Part shown: positions 6,199-13,518 of the stretch, in pieces
Numbering within the stretch: the first letter of the stretch is position 1
Layout of the letters: each line of letters starts with the position of its first letter
IMG/VR virus record: IMGVR_UViG_3300042430_001199
Location: 1 to 48,469 of that record
Origin: a virus
Length of the DNA stretch: 48,469 nucleotides
Reading direction: 5' to 3' (one strand)
The notes under the pieces: generated by a model
What the model was told of the DNA's origin: nothing
What the model saw: the letters and a program-made list of their open reading frames with translations, nothing else
Database searches by the model: none
Made by a program: the position numbers and the translations under genes

Positions 6199-6908
6199 AA
6201 CAATTCATTTAAAATTAATTCAACACCTTCCGTTGCCGGTTTCTCAATGTAAGTAATATCTTTACCTAAATGGTCCAAATACCTACTTGGTTGGGGGTCA
6301 ATATAATAAATCTTACACTCATCACTAACACTTGATAATAGATTTAATGTGTAACCAATCATCAAACTAGTTCCGATAATGATTAACACATCAGATTCGG
6401 TTATTGCGTCATAACTTTCCTCGACGTTGAATGGCATCTCTTCAAACCAAACAATGTGGGGTCTCAACTGTGAACCTGTTATCTCACACTTATCACCAAT
6501 GTTAATATCATTATAACCAATCACCACGATATTATCCAATGGACTTGTCTTATGACTATACATCGCACCTCTGGCTTTAGTCAACTCACCGTGTAAATGT
6601 AATATCTTAGATGAACCCGCTCTTTCGTGTAGGTCATCAACATTTTGGGTAACGATTGTTACGTCATATTTGTCCTCTAACTTAACCAAACCTGTGTGGG
6701 CTGAGTTAGGTTCAACCGTAGGTAATTGTCTTCGTCTATCGTTATAAAAATTCAAAACCTTCTCACGGTCTTTTTTCCATCCTGAAGGTGTACAAACATC
6801 ATCAATACTATGATTCTCCCATAACCCATCCACACTATCTCTAAATGTCAAGACACCACTTTCTCTTGAAACACCAGCACCTGTGAATACAACAATTTTC
6901 TTTTTCAT
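6195..6908 (-). CDS. cobB: Sir2-family NAD-dependent protein deacylase (sirtuin)
   Basis: A 237-residue protein with the full set of Sir2 signatures: the NAD-binding GAGVSRESG at 10-18, TFR at 21-23, TQNVDDLHERAG at 87-98, the catalytic His in HLHG (H106), RPHIVWFEE at 149-157 and GTSL at 179-182. FYNDRRR carries Tyr55 and Arg58 at the spacing that in bacterial CobB and SIRT5 binds succinyl or malonyl lysine, so desuccinylase activity is likely. The two Cys pairs that bind structural zinc in CobB are missing; there are only three Cys and no CxxC. Sirtuins remove acyl groups from lysine and release nicotinamide and O-acyl-ADP-ribose. In a phage it could reset host protein acylation or draw on NAD. 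Confidence 0.92.
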   Translation of the reverse strand: MKKKIVVFTGAGVSRESGVLTFRDSVDGLWENHSIDDVCTPSGWKKDREKVLNFYNDRRRQLPTVEPNSAHTGLVKLEDKYDVTIVTQNVDDLHERAGSSKILHLHGELTKARGAMYSHKTSPLDNIVVIGYNDINIGDKCEITGSQLRPHIVWFEEMPFNVEESYDAITESDVLIIIGTSLMIGYTLNLLSSVSDECKIYYIDPQPSRYLDHLGKDITYIEKPATEGVELILNELL

Positions 6909-6912
6909 TTTA

Positions 6913-7449
6913 CTAATATAATATTAATGATTTAAAAAAACAACTAACATCGTCAGGTGTTCTAACGTTTTGTTCTCTCATCAGGTTTCTATAATTTACA
7001 ATCTTTTGTTTAAAGAGTTTTGGGTCGACCTTTTTATGAATCTGTATTGGTGTAAAATCTTTACTAATTAAACCTTTCTTTTGTAATTGACGTATTTTCA
7101 GTGATGCCAATCTATCAGCAACGATTTCTTGTTTTAAAATGAATTCACTAACCTCATCATCACTCACATCATTTAAATAAAGATACATCTTGTCAACACC
7201 ATATTTATTAAATTGTAATTGGTGTGTTAATTCGTGTAGTATTATGAAAATACATAACGATAATGGATATTTTAACAACGTATCATTTAGTATTATACCA
7301 TCGTGTAATGAAACACCAAACAAACCATTATTAAATTCTAAAAATTCAATGTTAGAACAACCTGAATTATTAATATTATCTTGAATGTAATCTTTAAACT
7401 CATCCGACAAGGAAAATTGTTTAACCAATATATCACTTACTTTGTCCAT
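6913..7449 (-). CDS. Predicted zinc metallopeptidase (HELTH)
   Basis: Read from the ATG at 7449 (178 residues); a TTG four codons upstream also opens the frame. It contains HELTH at about residues 72-76, the zincin HExxH motif, preceded by a hydrophobic helix (LSLCIFIIL). EIVAD at about 108-112 could supply the third zinc ligand (Glu) plus the Asp often seen in gluzincins. No signal peptide, so it would act in the cytoplasm or in the particle. The stop is four bases from the sirtuin gene. Substrate unknown. Confidence 0.75.
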   Translation of the reverse strand: MDKVSDILVKQFSLSDEFKDYIQDNINNSGCSNIEFLEFNNGLFGVSLHDGIILNDTLLKYPLSLCIFIILHELTHQLQFNKYGVDKMYLYLNDVSDDEVSEFILKQEIVADRLASLKIRQLQKKGLISKDFTPIQIHKKVDPKLFKQKIVNYRNLMREQNVRTPDDVSCFFKSLILY

Positions 7450-7855
7450 TTGATAATTCAATTACTCGTTTTCTTAATTCTGTTGTTGAAAATGAATGTC
7501 GTCTTGTATTATAATAAATTTCAATATGTTGTAAGTTTTTACCTGTAAAATTAACTTCAGCGTATTCATCCCCAACAATCCTAACATTGATTGGATACGA
7601 TAACAATACGTCCATTAAATCTTTTTCTGTCGCATAAACCACAATCTCATCAACATACTTACAAGCATCCAATTGAATAAATCTTTCAACTATACTTTGA
7701 ACAGGTTTATTCTTCTCAGGTCTGTCTAACGTGGGGTCACTCTGTAAACCAACTATTAAGTAATCACAAACACTTTTAGCTTCTTTAAGCATCATAATAT
7801 GTCCCGCATGAAATAAATCAAAACAGGAACACGTAAATCCAATCTTTTTATCCAT
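7433..7855 (-). CDS. Cytidylyltransferase-like nucleotidyltransferase (TagD/RfaE-N type)
   Basis: A 140-residue protein of the size of glycerol-3-phosphate cytidylyltransferase. It has the nucleotide-binding opening GFTCSCFDLFHAGH (HxGH at about 17-20) and the C-terminal SFSTTELRKRV, equivalent to the ISTT motif that binds the triphosphate. These enzymes join CTP or ATP to a phosphorylated alcohol or sugar. With the glycosyltransferase and RmlC-like genes in this window, it may serve a sugar pathway. The 5' end of the peptidase gene overlaps its 3' end by 17 bases. Confidence 0.88.
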   Translation of the reverse strand: MDKKIGFTCSCFDLFHAGHIMMLKEAKSVCDYLIVGLQSDPTLDRPEKNKPVQSIVERFIQLDACKYVDEIVVYATEKDLMDVLLSYPINVRIVGDEYAEVNFTGKNLQHIEIYYNTRRHSFSTTELRKRVIELSNGQSK

Positions 7856-8053
7856 TCATCGTTTTAAATGTTTTTTTATCTCAAAAGATGAGTTCAATAT
7901 GTTAGTCAATAACCCCATATCATTCTTACCTTTAAGATGTTTTGATAAGTGAAAGTGAGCGATTGATAAATGTTCTAAACAACTATCTAAGTGGTTCTTA
8001 TGTATCAACCTACTACTCTGTTTGTTGATAATGTTAATTCTATGCTTATTCAT
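7856..8053 (-). CDS. Small helical protein, HLxxxxxHLxxHL type
   Basis: A 65-residue basic protein. Its central HLSIAHFHLSKHLKG resembles DHLNLGFVHLYRHLNG in the 72-residue protein at 16451-16669, so the two are probably diverged members of one family. The regular His/Leu spacing suggests a helical hairpin. Function unknown. The stop abuts the ATG of the nucleotidyltransferase. Confidence 0.6.
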   Translation of the reverse strand: MNKHRINIINKQSSRLIHKNHLDSCLEHLSIAHFHLSKHLKGKNDMGLLTNILNSSFEIKKHLKR

Positions 8054-8112
8054 AATCGTTAGTATTTAATCTAAAATTTCTTTTATGACTAAAGTTATAG
8101 ATAATTTACGAT

Positions 8113-8589
8113 TTAGTCTATAAAATAAACGATTTTTTTTCCGATTTTAACTGAACGATAATGTTCTAATGATTCTCTGATAACGGTCTCACCGTCTCTA
8201 GTTACGATAACACGTCTTGTTTTGTGTTTATCGTTAAATAATTGTTTTGGATGTTTGATTGATGTGTTAATTTTCAATTCTAATTTATTAGTCTTCAATG
8301 TTACCCAAAGTTGGTAATCGAACCCCATTGAATAATCACTTACTAATAAACCACATCTTCTTTCACAAGTATCTAATACCACCAATCCTTGTGTTACAAT
8401 AACTTCAATGATATCTCTCATTGATTCTAATATTTCTTCTTTGGGAACTCTACCGAATGTTGTATTATCCATTACCGCAACATCAGACTCACGAGTGCTG
8501 GTTACATCAACAACAAGACCGTTGACAACAAATCTGTCAAATAACCTACTCTCAGTAATTAATGTCGATAATAATTTTAATAACTTCAT
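8113..8589 (-). CDS. Unknown protein with (I/L)xE N-terminal motif
   Basis: A 158-residue protein opening MKLLKLLSTLITES, with I-T-E at residues 11-13, the peptide type described for the larger virion-class genes in this window. The rest is probably alpha/beta, with FGRVPKEEILESM and a long beta-like centre. It begins at the stop of the gene upstream, which has the same N-terminal motif, so both are probably expressed together. No enzymatic motif seen. Confidence 0.65.
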   Translation of the reverse strand: MKLLKLLSTLITESRLFDRFVVNGLVVDVTSTRESDVAVMDNTTFGRVPKEEILESMRDIIEVIVTQGLVVLDTCERRCGLLVSDYSMGFDYQLWVTLKTNKLELKINTSIKHPKQLFNDKHKTRRVIVTRDGETVIRESLEHYRSVKIGKKIVYFID

Positions 8590-9062
8590 AATTTAAATAC
8601 CCCCCAAAGTTGCCCAAATATTTTACTTAAAAACCTAGTTTCCAATCTATTCAAAGGTATATCATTATAATCGTAAGCTTCATCAAACATTTCACCTTCC
8701 TCATCATATTGCCACACTTCAGTATGTGCAAAATCAGTACTAATAGACATTATTCTAGATTCATACTGAAACTCTCTACCAGCATCTTCATTATAATCAC
8801 TCCAACTTTGATATAAGATATCTTCCCAATAGTCGTGAAGATAAATACTTGATTCATTTTCTATTCTGTTATTAACCTCAACACATTCATTTAAAAAATT
8901 AATAACACGTTCTCTATCCCATTGTGATGTATCACCTGAATAAAAATAATCAGGGTATATTTTATCAAAATTTTTATACCCACCAATATTTCTAATGGTT
9001 TTAACTATACCATATTTTTCAATTATTTTATCTAACTTATTCTCAGTTAATATTATTTTCAT
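8586..9062 (-). CDS. Unknown acidic protein with capsid-targeting-like N-terminus
   Basis: Read from the ATG at 9062 (158 residues); the longer frame begins upstream of the promoter-like motif. It opens MKIILTENKLDKIIEKYG, with L-T-E at 5-7 and I-I-E at 13-15 on an amphipathic helix. The rest is rich in Asp, Glu, Tyr and Trp. The ATG is preceded by AATATTTATTGAT, the same sequence found before two other genes of this class. Probably a late, virion-associated product; exact function unknown. Confidence 0.7.
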   Translation of the reverse strand: MKIILTENKLDKIIEKYGIVKTIRNIGGYKNFDKIYPDYFYSGDTSQWDRERVINFLNECVEVNNRIENESSIYLHDYWEDILYQSWSDYNEDAGREFQYESRIMSISTDFAHTEVWQYDEEGEMFDEAYDYNDIPLNRLETRFLSKIFGQLWGVFKL

Positions 9063-9064
9063 AT

Positions 9065-9075
9065 CAATAAATATT
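9065..9075 (-). promoter_or_regulatory. TATTTAT-type (late?) promoter motif
   Basis: Minus strand AATATTTATTG immediately before the ATG. Identical or nearly identical sites precede the genes starting at 26393, 47487 and 33131. Confidence 0.5.
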
Positions 9076-9084
9076 AGATAAAAC

Positions 9085-9114
9085 AAAAAACCCCCAATGT
9101 ACTTGGGGGTTTAA
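9085..9114 (-). terminator. Rho-independent terminator of the ncRNA
   Basis: On the minus strand, AAACCCCC pairs with GGGGGTTT around a nine-base loop and is followed by TTTTTT. It ends the non-coding transcript that starts near 9310. Confidence 0.8.
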
Positions 9115-9130
9115 ATTTCATCCTTTGGAT

Positions 9131-9297
9131 TGAGGTGTTTAACCCGAACCGCCTCACCCGATTCTTAGTGGTCAGATTGTGAACTAGGAGTTCTGACATC
9201 CTGATGGTTTCACTTACTAAGTTGGGGTAATCAACCCGTATCATCTCACCTGATACTTAATGGTCAGATTGTAAGTTAGGAGTTCTGACATCCTGTG
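9131..9297. repeat. Tandem repeat, period 92 bases, two copies
   Basis: Copy 1 (from 9131) and copy 2 (from 9223) align without gaps for about 75 bases. The best-conserved part is GTCAGATTGT, then GGAGTTCTGACATCCTG. The differences fall largely in paired positions of the predicted RNA. Confidence 0.8.
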
Positions 9298-9313
9298 TGA
9301 CACTCACACACTA

Positions 9314-9321
9314 CAAATATA
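9314..9321 (-). promoter_or_regulatory. Bacteroidota-type promoter of the ncRNA
   Basis: TATATTTG on the minus strand, with TTG 19 bases upstream. Nothing but the ncRNA lies between it and the terminator. Confidence 0.6.
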
Positions 9322-9359
9322 ACTATCTTTTGGATATGCACAACACCTGAGTGAAAATT

Positions 9360-9560
9360 TTATTCAAGTTCAATATCATAATCACTTTCAAAATCCAAAA
9401 ACTCTTGTTCGTCAATCTTAACTAAGGTGAAATCATTATCTAAAGCCCAATTAACAACACCAGCTTCATTCTCTGAACCTACTTCCATAACCGCAACCGC
9501 GACAACATCACCTTCAATAGTAATTAGTTTAGCATAATTATATTCCCCCTCAACCAACAT
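9360..9560 (-). CDS. Small acidic protein
   Basis: A 66-residue, strongly acidic protein with a beta-like first half (AKLITIEGDVVAVAVMEVG) and an acidic end (DFESDYDIELE). No family recognised. It lies upstream of the ncRNA promoter and 12 bases after the glycosyltransferase, in the same direction. Confidence 0.6.
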   Translation of the reverse strand: MLVEGEYNYAKLITIEGDVVAVAVMEVGSENEAGVVNWALDNDFTLVKIDEQEFLDFESDYDIELE

Positions 9561-9572
9561 ATAACACGTTAT

Positions 9573-10331
9573 TTATTTAAAATATTCGTTAAAATAAATC
9601 AACATTTTTTCATATTTAAAATCATAATTACCAGGACCACCTGCAAAATGTAAAACAACACCATCATATTTGATTAAATCTAAAGGTGAATTAACAAAAT
9701 GATAACCTTTATGACTAACCAAACCATTCAATTTATTATTATATAAATTATTACGATAAACATAAACATTCAAAAATGGTTGTTCTAAACACACATTTTG
9801 TAACTCTAAATTATTATTCAAAAATAAATCAACCTGCTCTAAATACGGTATCATTTTGTTATTAAACGCAAATAGACCACAATTTAACCCAAAAATTTTC
9901 AATTGGTCAATTTCAATTTTTTCAGTATCAGTTAACAACAAACCACCCCATAATTCATCAGTCATTAACCCTTCTTCATTACTCATATAAAATTTATCCT
10001 CATCAATAAGATTAAAAATTATTTCAGGGTTCGACACCCATAAAATATCTAAATCTGAAAATATAATTTTATCATATTCATTTATTTTATTAAATGAATA
10101 AACTTTAAGTTTATTCGCCGACGATTCTAACAATGAAGATTCTTTTAATTCTAAAAAATAAGGTTGAGTTTTAAAATTGATTTGGTTTAAAATCTCATTC
10201 TTTAAGTCAGTTATAAATAAAAAATCACCATCATAACCATTATGATATAAACTGTTAATACACATATCAGCCAATTTTAAGTAATTTGGATTATTACCTA
10301 ATGTAAAATAAATTAATTTCTTCATATTCAT
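9573..10331 (-). CDS. Glycosyltransferase, GT8-like fold
   Basis: A 252-residue protein. An N-terminal nucleotide-sugar binding region opens KKLIYFTLGNNPNYL. A DxD motif, SDLDILW, lies at about residues 92-98 and would bind the divalent metal and sugar nucleotide. HFAGGPGNYD near the C-terminus is typical of the last metal-ligand motif (HxxGxxK-like) of GT8 enzymes. A second ATG two codons in is equally possible. No signal peptide. It is coupled by an ATGA overlap to the Nudix gene. Acceptor unknown; phage proteins, DNA or host glycans are possible. Confidence 0.82.
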   Translation of the reverse strand: MNMKKLIYFTLGNNPNYLKLADMCINSLYHNGYDGDFLFITDLKNEILNQINFKTQPYFLELKESSLLESSANKLKVYSFNKINEYDKIIFSDLDILWVSNPEIIFNLIDEDKFYMSNEEGLMTDELWGGLLLTDTEKIEIDQLKIFGLNCGLFAFNNKMIPYLEQVDLFLNNNLELQNVCLEQPFLNVYVYRNNLYNNKLNGLVSHKGYHFVNSPLDLIKYDGVVLHFAGGPGNYDFKYEKMLIYFNEYFK

Positions 10332-10714
10332 ATATAATTTATAAATTTCAAATGTTCCTCCAACATTGTATTGTATTCTGAGAACGCCCCGTGTTTCAAT
10401 TCTTCAAATGTAACCCATTTAACGACACCGGCCTCTTCTGTATATATATCACCTGAATATTCACTAATCAAATAAACCACGGTCACGTATATACCATCTT
10501 CTCTGAAATATATCGGGACCGCCTTAATAACATCCAATCCTGTTTCTTCTTTCAACTCTCTAACCAATGCTTCATACATTGTTTCACCTTCATCAACCTT
10601 ACCACCAGGTAAACCAAATTTAGTTTTATCGTCTTTACGTGACACACCTAATACCATTGACTTATCTTCATTGAAGATTAACCCTGTTGATGCAATCAAA
10701 TTAACTCTACTCAT
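10328..10714 (-). CDS. Nudix hydrolase
   Basis: A 128-residue single-domain protein with a complete Nudix box: Gly38, five residues, Glu44, seven residues, then REL-KEETGL at 52-60 (G-x5-E-x7-R-E-x2-E-E-x-G). These residues bind Mg2+ and hydrolyse nucleoside diphosphates linked to another group. It overlaps the glycosyltransferase start by four bases. Substrate could be a nucleotide sugar, NADH or an oxidised nucleotide. Confidence 0.93.
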   Translation of the reverse strand: MSRVNLIASTGLIFNEDKSMVLGVSRKDDKTKFGLPGGKVDEGETMYEALVRELKEETGLDVIKAVPIYFREDGIYVTVVYLISEYSGDIYTEEAGVVKWVTFEELKHGAFSEYNTMLEEHLKFINYI

Positions 10715-10809
10715 ATCTCTAATTATAGTAATTTATTTCGGAAATTAAAAGACCCCCAAATTTTAAATATTAACTATCTTCGTATTCGTAACCCTTAAAT
10801 ATAAAACGT

Positions 10810-11331
10810 ATGAATGTGAAAGAACTTTTTAAATCGGCAATTATTTTAGTGTTAGGTATGTATTACCATTCCTATGTAGTCTATATGATGAACTTAGCCA
10901 AGGAATTAAATGAAAAACACAAAACACAAAAAGTTGTTAAGGTTGAGAAACCTAAATCAGTTGAGGTAACTATGCAGTTTAAAACCTTGAAGAAAAGTAA
11001 AAAGGTTTTGAAACATTTAACCGCAACAATGTATTACCCGGTAATCAAACAATGTGATAAGGACCCATTGGTAACTGCGGGAATGTATAAGATAAACCCA
11101 AAGAAAGCAAGTCAACATAAATGGATTGCTATGAGTCGTAACTTATTAAAAAGATGGGGAGGTCAATTTGATTATGGTGATGAGGTTTTGATTACTAATG
11201 CTGGTAAAAAATCAGGTGTGTATAAAGTAACCGACACAATGAATAAACGATATGTTAATAGAATTGACATCCTTGAAACTGAAGGAACTCCCCAATATAA
11301 ATTCAACGATATTCTTCTATGTAAACTATAA
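10810..11331 (+). CDS. 3D-domain (double-psi beta-barrel) protein, cell-wall acting
   Basis: A 173-residue protein with an N-terminal membrane anchor or uncleaved signal (residues 8-27), a Lys-rich linker, and a C-terminal domain from about residue 70. The end of that domain, VYKVTDTMNKRYVNRIDI, matches the pattern V-x-D-T-x(6-8)-N-R-I-D-I/V of 3D and MltA-type barrels, which hold catalytic Asp residues in lytic transglycosylases. Probably acts on peptidoglycan in the periplasm. It is one of few plus-strand genes and ends at a bidirectional terminator. Confidence 0.75.
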   Translation: MNVKELFKSAIILVLGMYYHSYVVYMMNLAKELNEKHKTQKVVKVEKPKSVEVTMQFKTLKKSKKVLKHLTATMYYPVIKQCDKDPLVTAGMYKINPKKASQHKWIAMSRNLLKRWGGQFDYGDEVLITNAGKKSGVYKVTDTMNKRYVNRIDILETEGTPQYKFNDILLCKL

Positions 11332-11332
11332 C

Positions 11333-11362
11333 AAAAAACCCCCAATTAAGGGGGTTTATTTT
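11333..11362. terminator. Bidirectional terminator between convergent genes
   Basis: AAAAAACCCCC and GGGGGTTTATTTTTT form a five G-C pair stem with T-runs on both strands. It separates the plus-strand 3D-domain gene from the minus-strand gene ending at 11363. Confidence 0.8.
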
Positions 11363-11911
11363 TTATCCATCAATTACTGAGAATCCTTCAACATTAATTG
11401 GTACACCCGTATATCGTGTTATCAAATCAAAAAATTGACCATTAATATCTGAAACAAAAGTATCTTTTACTTCCCAACCTTCAGTCATATCCAACTCCGA
11501 ATACCAATCATATAATGTAGTATCAATATAATCGTAATCTCCATTATCATCATTCCATACAGGAGCACCATTAACATCACCATAACAATCTATAAACACA
11601 GGTAAATAACCATCATATGGGTTAATCTCACTACCTACATCATAGATTGAATAATAAAACTCACCCTCAAATTGTGCATCATTTATTTTAATCCTATCAG
11701 GTAATTCTTTTAACATTTTTTTAGCAACCTCAGTAGCACCGTCTCTACCACCAAGGTAATCAAATAAGTAATCCAACAAAGTGTCTTCATCACTTTTAAA
11801 TAATTTATACAGTCTACTACTTACATAAGGTTGTTGACCTTTACTTTTTTGATTATCAAAATATCTGAATATCACATATTTTAAATTAGATTCCGTAATT
11901 ATAACTTTCAT
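11363..11911 (-). CDS. Unknown acidic protein with capsid-targeting-like N-terminus
   Basis: A 182-residue protein opening MKVIITESNLKYVIFRYF, with I-T-E at 5-7 followed by an amphipathic helix. The remainder is acidic and aromatic, with a run of Asp, Gly and Tyr around residues 115-140. It resembles in composition the acidic protein at 8586-9062, though I see no clear alignment. A TATTTAT motif directly precedes the ATG. Inferred virion-class; function unknown. Confidence 0.7.
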   Translation of the reverse strand: MKVIITESNLKYVIFRYFDNQKSKGQQPYVSSRLYKLFKSDEDTLLDYLFDYLGGRDGATEVAKKMLKELPDRIKINDAQFEGEFYYSIYDVGSEINPYDGYLPVFIDCYGDVNGAPVWNDDNGDYDYIDTTLYDWYSELDMTEGWEVKDTFVSDINGQFFDLITRYTGVPINVEGFSVIDG

Positions 11912-11913
11912 AT

Positions 11914-11924
11914 AAATAAATATC
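11914..11924 (-). promoter_or_regulatory. TATTTAT-type (late?) promoter motif
   Basis: Minus strand GATATTTATTT, three bases before the ATG at 11911. The hairpin that ends the upstream gene abuts it. Confidence 0.45.
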
Positions 11925-11943
11925 CCCTAACATTAATTAGGGG
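11924..11943 (-). terminator. Hairpin at the end of the GIY-YIG gene
   Basis: CCCCTAA pairs with TTAGGGG around a six-base loop; the stop codon of the upstream gene lies in the stem. The following ATATTTATTT is only moderately T-rich, so termination may be partial. Confidence 0.5.
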
Positions 11944-12418
11944 ACTTTAAACCGATAACATTTATAAATTTGGGATATTCTTCGTCGTATATCCTTATCA
12001 TTTCATCATAGAATACGATGTCATAAAATTCACCTTTACCAGGTAGTGTTAAATCAGTCGTGATTTTGAAGTCTTTAAACTTCTCTTTTAGTGATTTCTC
12101 AAACTCAATCGCACCTTTGGCTTGTAACTTACCTTCTCGGATTTTCTCAACAATCTCCAAACTATCTCTACCGGCATATCTATGTTCACCAAATCTACCA
12201 TCAACAGAATTCTTGGTATAACCTATCTTCAACATATCTTCACCGTTAACCCTCATATTAACCAAGTAAACAATGTGAGTCCCATAACAGGAATCAATCT
12301 TGGTTTCAATATAATCCATTAACTTAGGATTTTGTCTGATGATGTCGTTCATCACCTCAATTCTATCTTCAACTGAACCTGATGATTTAGTATTAAGATA
12401 TGTTTCGTATAAGTTCAT
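11933..12418 (-). CDS. GIY-YIG superfamily protein (T5orf172/MUG113-like)
   Basis: A 161-residue protein. After a 45-residue helical lead, the segment HIVYLVNMRVNG, then MLKIGYTKN, then RFGEHRYAG has the strand, KIGxT and R-x(4-6)-H order of T5orf172-type GIY-YIG domains. Glu near 113 (IEFEKSLKEKF) could be the metal-binding acidic residue. A second, more compact member is at 15706-16035. These domains are DNA endonucleases or DNA-binding parts of phage regulators. It is coupled by ATGA to the upstream gene. Confidence 0.75.
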   Translation of the reverse strand: MNLYETYLNTKSSGSVEDRIEVMNDIIRQNPKLMDYIETKIDSCYGTHIVYLVNMRVNGEDMLKIGYTKNSVDGRFGEHRYAGRDSLEIVEKIREGKLQAKGAIEFEKSLKEKFKDFKITTDLTLPGKGEFYDIVFYDEMIRIYDEEYPKFINVIGLKSPN

Positions 12419-12636
12419 AATTTATTTAATTTTTTAACTAACGCTTTAATTGCATCCAACTCACCTCTTGTTAATGAGATATGTTTATCATTTAATGTGA
12501 TATCATAACCATCAAGATTGGACCAATCAGTAACTTCAATGAAGTCGTGAGGTTTTGCCAAATAACAGAAATCATTTAAGTCTGCGTTAACTGACTTACG
12601 TTCTTTTGTATTGAATTTGAAATCTTTTTTCTTCAT
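12415..12636 (-). CDS. Conserved small phage protein
   Basis: A 73-residue protein. The centre and end, FIEVTDWSNLDGYDITLN, then SLTRGELDAIKALVKKL, match a pattern I recall from several phage small proteins (IEVTxWxNxxGxDV, then LTxGELDAIKxLV). Function unknown. It overlaps the GIY-YIG gene by four bases and follows the next gene by five. Confidence 0.65.
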   Translation of the reverse strand: MKKKDFKFNTKERKSVNADLNDFCYLAKPHDFIEVTDWSNLDGYDITLNDKHISLTRGELDAIKALVKKLNKL

Positions 12637-12640
12637 AACA

Positions 12641-12910
12641 CTAATACTTTTTTACAATATTACGAATTATTTCCATATCCTCATCACTGATACGATAAAA
12701 TAATCCACCTAACTTTGAAATCATCCTTAAATGTTGTTCCTGTTCAAATGTCGCATCCAATGGTATTTCTATTCTAACACCTTCATTAATAGGTGTTTTT
12801 TCCTCAGTTAAATAACCATCATGACGAAGGAAACTAACCATTTCTTTTTTATCCCAAGAATCCATTTGGTCGTAAACCTCATCTAAATCAACGTGAATTG
12901 AAATACCCAT
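12641..12910 (-). CDS. Hypothetical protein
   Basis: An 89-residue protein with an N-terminal DLDEVYDQMDSWDKKEMVSF helix and a C-terminal half with alternating strands and helices. It is soluble and acidic. No family recognised. It lies in a block of closely spaced small genes. Confidence 0.6.
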   Translation of the reverse strand: MGISIHVDLDEVYDQMDSWDKKEMVSFLRHDGYLTEEKTPINEGVRIEIPLDATFEQEQHLRMISKLGGLFYRISDEDMEIIRNIVKKY

Positions 12911-12916
12911 ACTTTT

Positions 12917-13066
12917 TTATTTTAAAACATCAATTGAATATACCGTTTCTTCATCATTAATCTCGTGGACTTTAACCACTAACCCATAATTTTCCAATGT
13001 TTGCGATATTAGTCTAATCGCAGTTGCTTTATCAGCGTTGTGACTTATTTTTACTAGTTCTAACAT
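12917..13066 (-). CDS. Small hypothetical protein (49 residues)
   Basis: An ATG frame from 13066 encodes a helix-strand protein with KATAIRLISQTLENYG and VVKVHEINDEETVYSIDVL. It fills the gap between its neighbours with five- and six-base spacings, which supports it as real. Function unknown. Confidence 0.6.
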   Translation of the reverse strand: MLELVKISHNADKATAIRLISQTLENYGLVVKVHEINDEETVYSIDVLK

Positions 13067-13070
13067 AATA

Positions 13071-13331
13071 TCAGTTTTGGTTTGTTAAACAATTATCGTA
13101 ACACCAAATCGGTGTCTTATCACCAACATAAGAACCACTAACATTAAAGTAAAAATACTCATTAGCTTCTTCATATGTCATATTTTCTTTCATTAAAATT
13201 TCAATGGATTTAGTCACAGAATATATAATTCTCATACTATTTTCGTCAACACCAATAATGGCATCGTCAAAACCATCCGCAACCAAAAAATCTTCACCTT
13301 CAAAATTCTCCGTTAAATAATCAATTCTCAT
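13071..13331 (-). CDS. Hypothetical protein
   Basis: An 86-residue protein with an acidic first half (ENFEGEDFLVADGFDDAIIG) and a Tyr/Phe-rich EEANEYFYFNVSGSYVG segment. No family recognised. It overlaps the upstream gene by four bases (ATGA). Confidence 0.6.
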   Translation of the reverse strand: MRIDYLTENFEGEDFLVADGFDDAIIGVDENSMRIIYSVTKSIEILMKENMTYEEANEYFYFNVSGSYVGDKTPIWCYDNCLTNQN

Positions 13332-13516
13332 ACTTTTGATTTTGTATGTTCCAAACTTTGGATTAGTTTATCGTCACTATTATTCAATGATACGGTGATA
13401 CTACCATCACCATTGTAATCCCATCGAACAACGAACTCTTTTAATACAACAGCACCTGACTTAGGTCCATCACTACACTCTGATGTAGTATAATTAGGTA
13501 ATTCAAATTCACTCAT
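13328..13516 (-). CDS. Hypothetical small protein
   Basis: Read from the ATG at 13516 (62 residues), two bases after the upstream stop; a TTG nine bases earlier is a less likely start. The protein has a beta-strand pattern, VVLKEFVVRWDYNGDGSITV. No known domain. Confidence 0.6.
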   Translation of the reverse strand: MSEFELPNYTTSECSDGPKSGAVVLKEFVVRWDYNGDGSITVSLNNSDDKLIQSLEHTKSKV

Positions 13517-13518
13517 AA

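Larger units (their letters stand above)
9085..9310 (-). ncRNA. Freestanding ncRNA made of two tandem structured units
   Basis: A TATATTTG promoter (9314-9321) and a strong terminator (9085-9114) bracket about 220 bases with no open frame. After a seven-pair 5' hairpin (UGUGUGA/UCACACA), two units of about 92 bases follow. Each has three hairpins: GUCAGA/UCUGAC with a 15-base loop; a six-pair stem with the loop GGUGAG(A/G); and GGGU with ACCC or ACCU. The second stem is GUAUCA/UGAUAC in one unit and GAAUCG/CGGUUC in the other, so pairing is kept while bases change. I do not recognise the RNA family. Tandem aptamers, a tRNA mimic or a regulatory RNA are all possible. Confidence 0.7.

Noticed and set aside
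6913-7461. Longer N-terminus of the HELTH peptidase starting at 7461
   Set aside because: The codon there is TTG. An ATG four codons downstream gives a more typical overlap.
8586-9086. Longer N-terminus of the acidic protein starting at 9086
   Set aside because: The extra codons cover the promoter-like motif and reach into the ncRNA terminator; the ATG at 9062 gives the family-type opening MKIILTEN.
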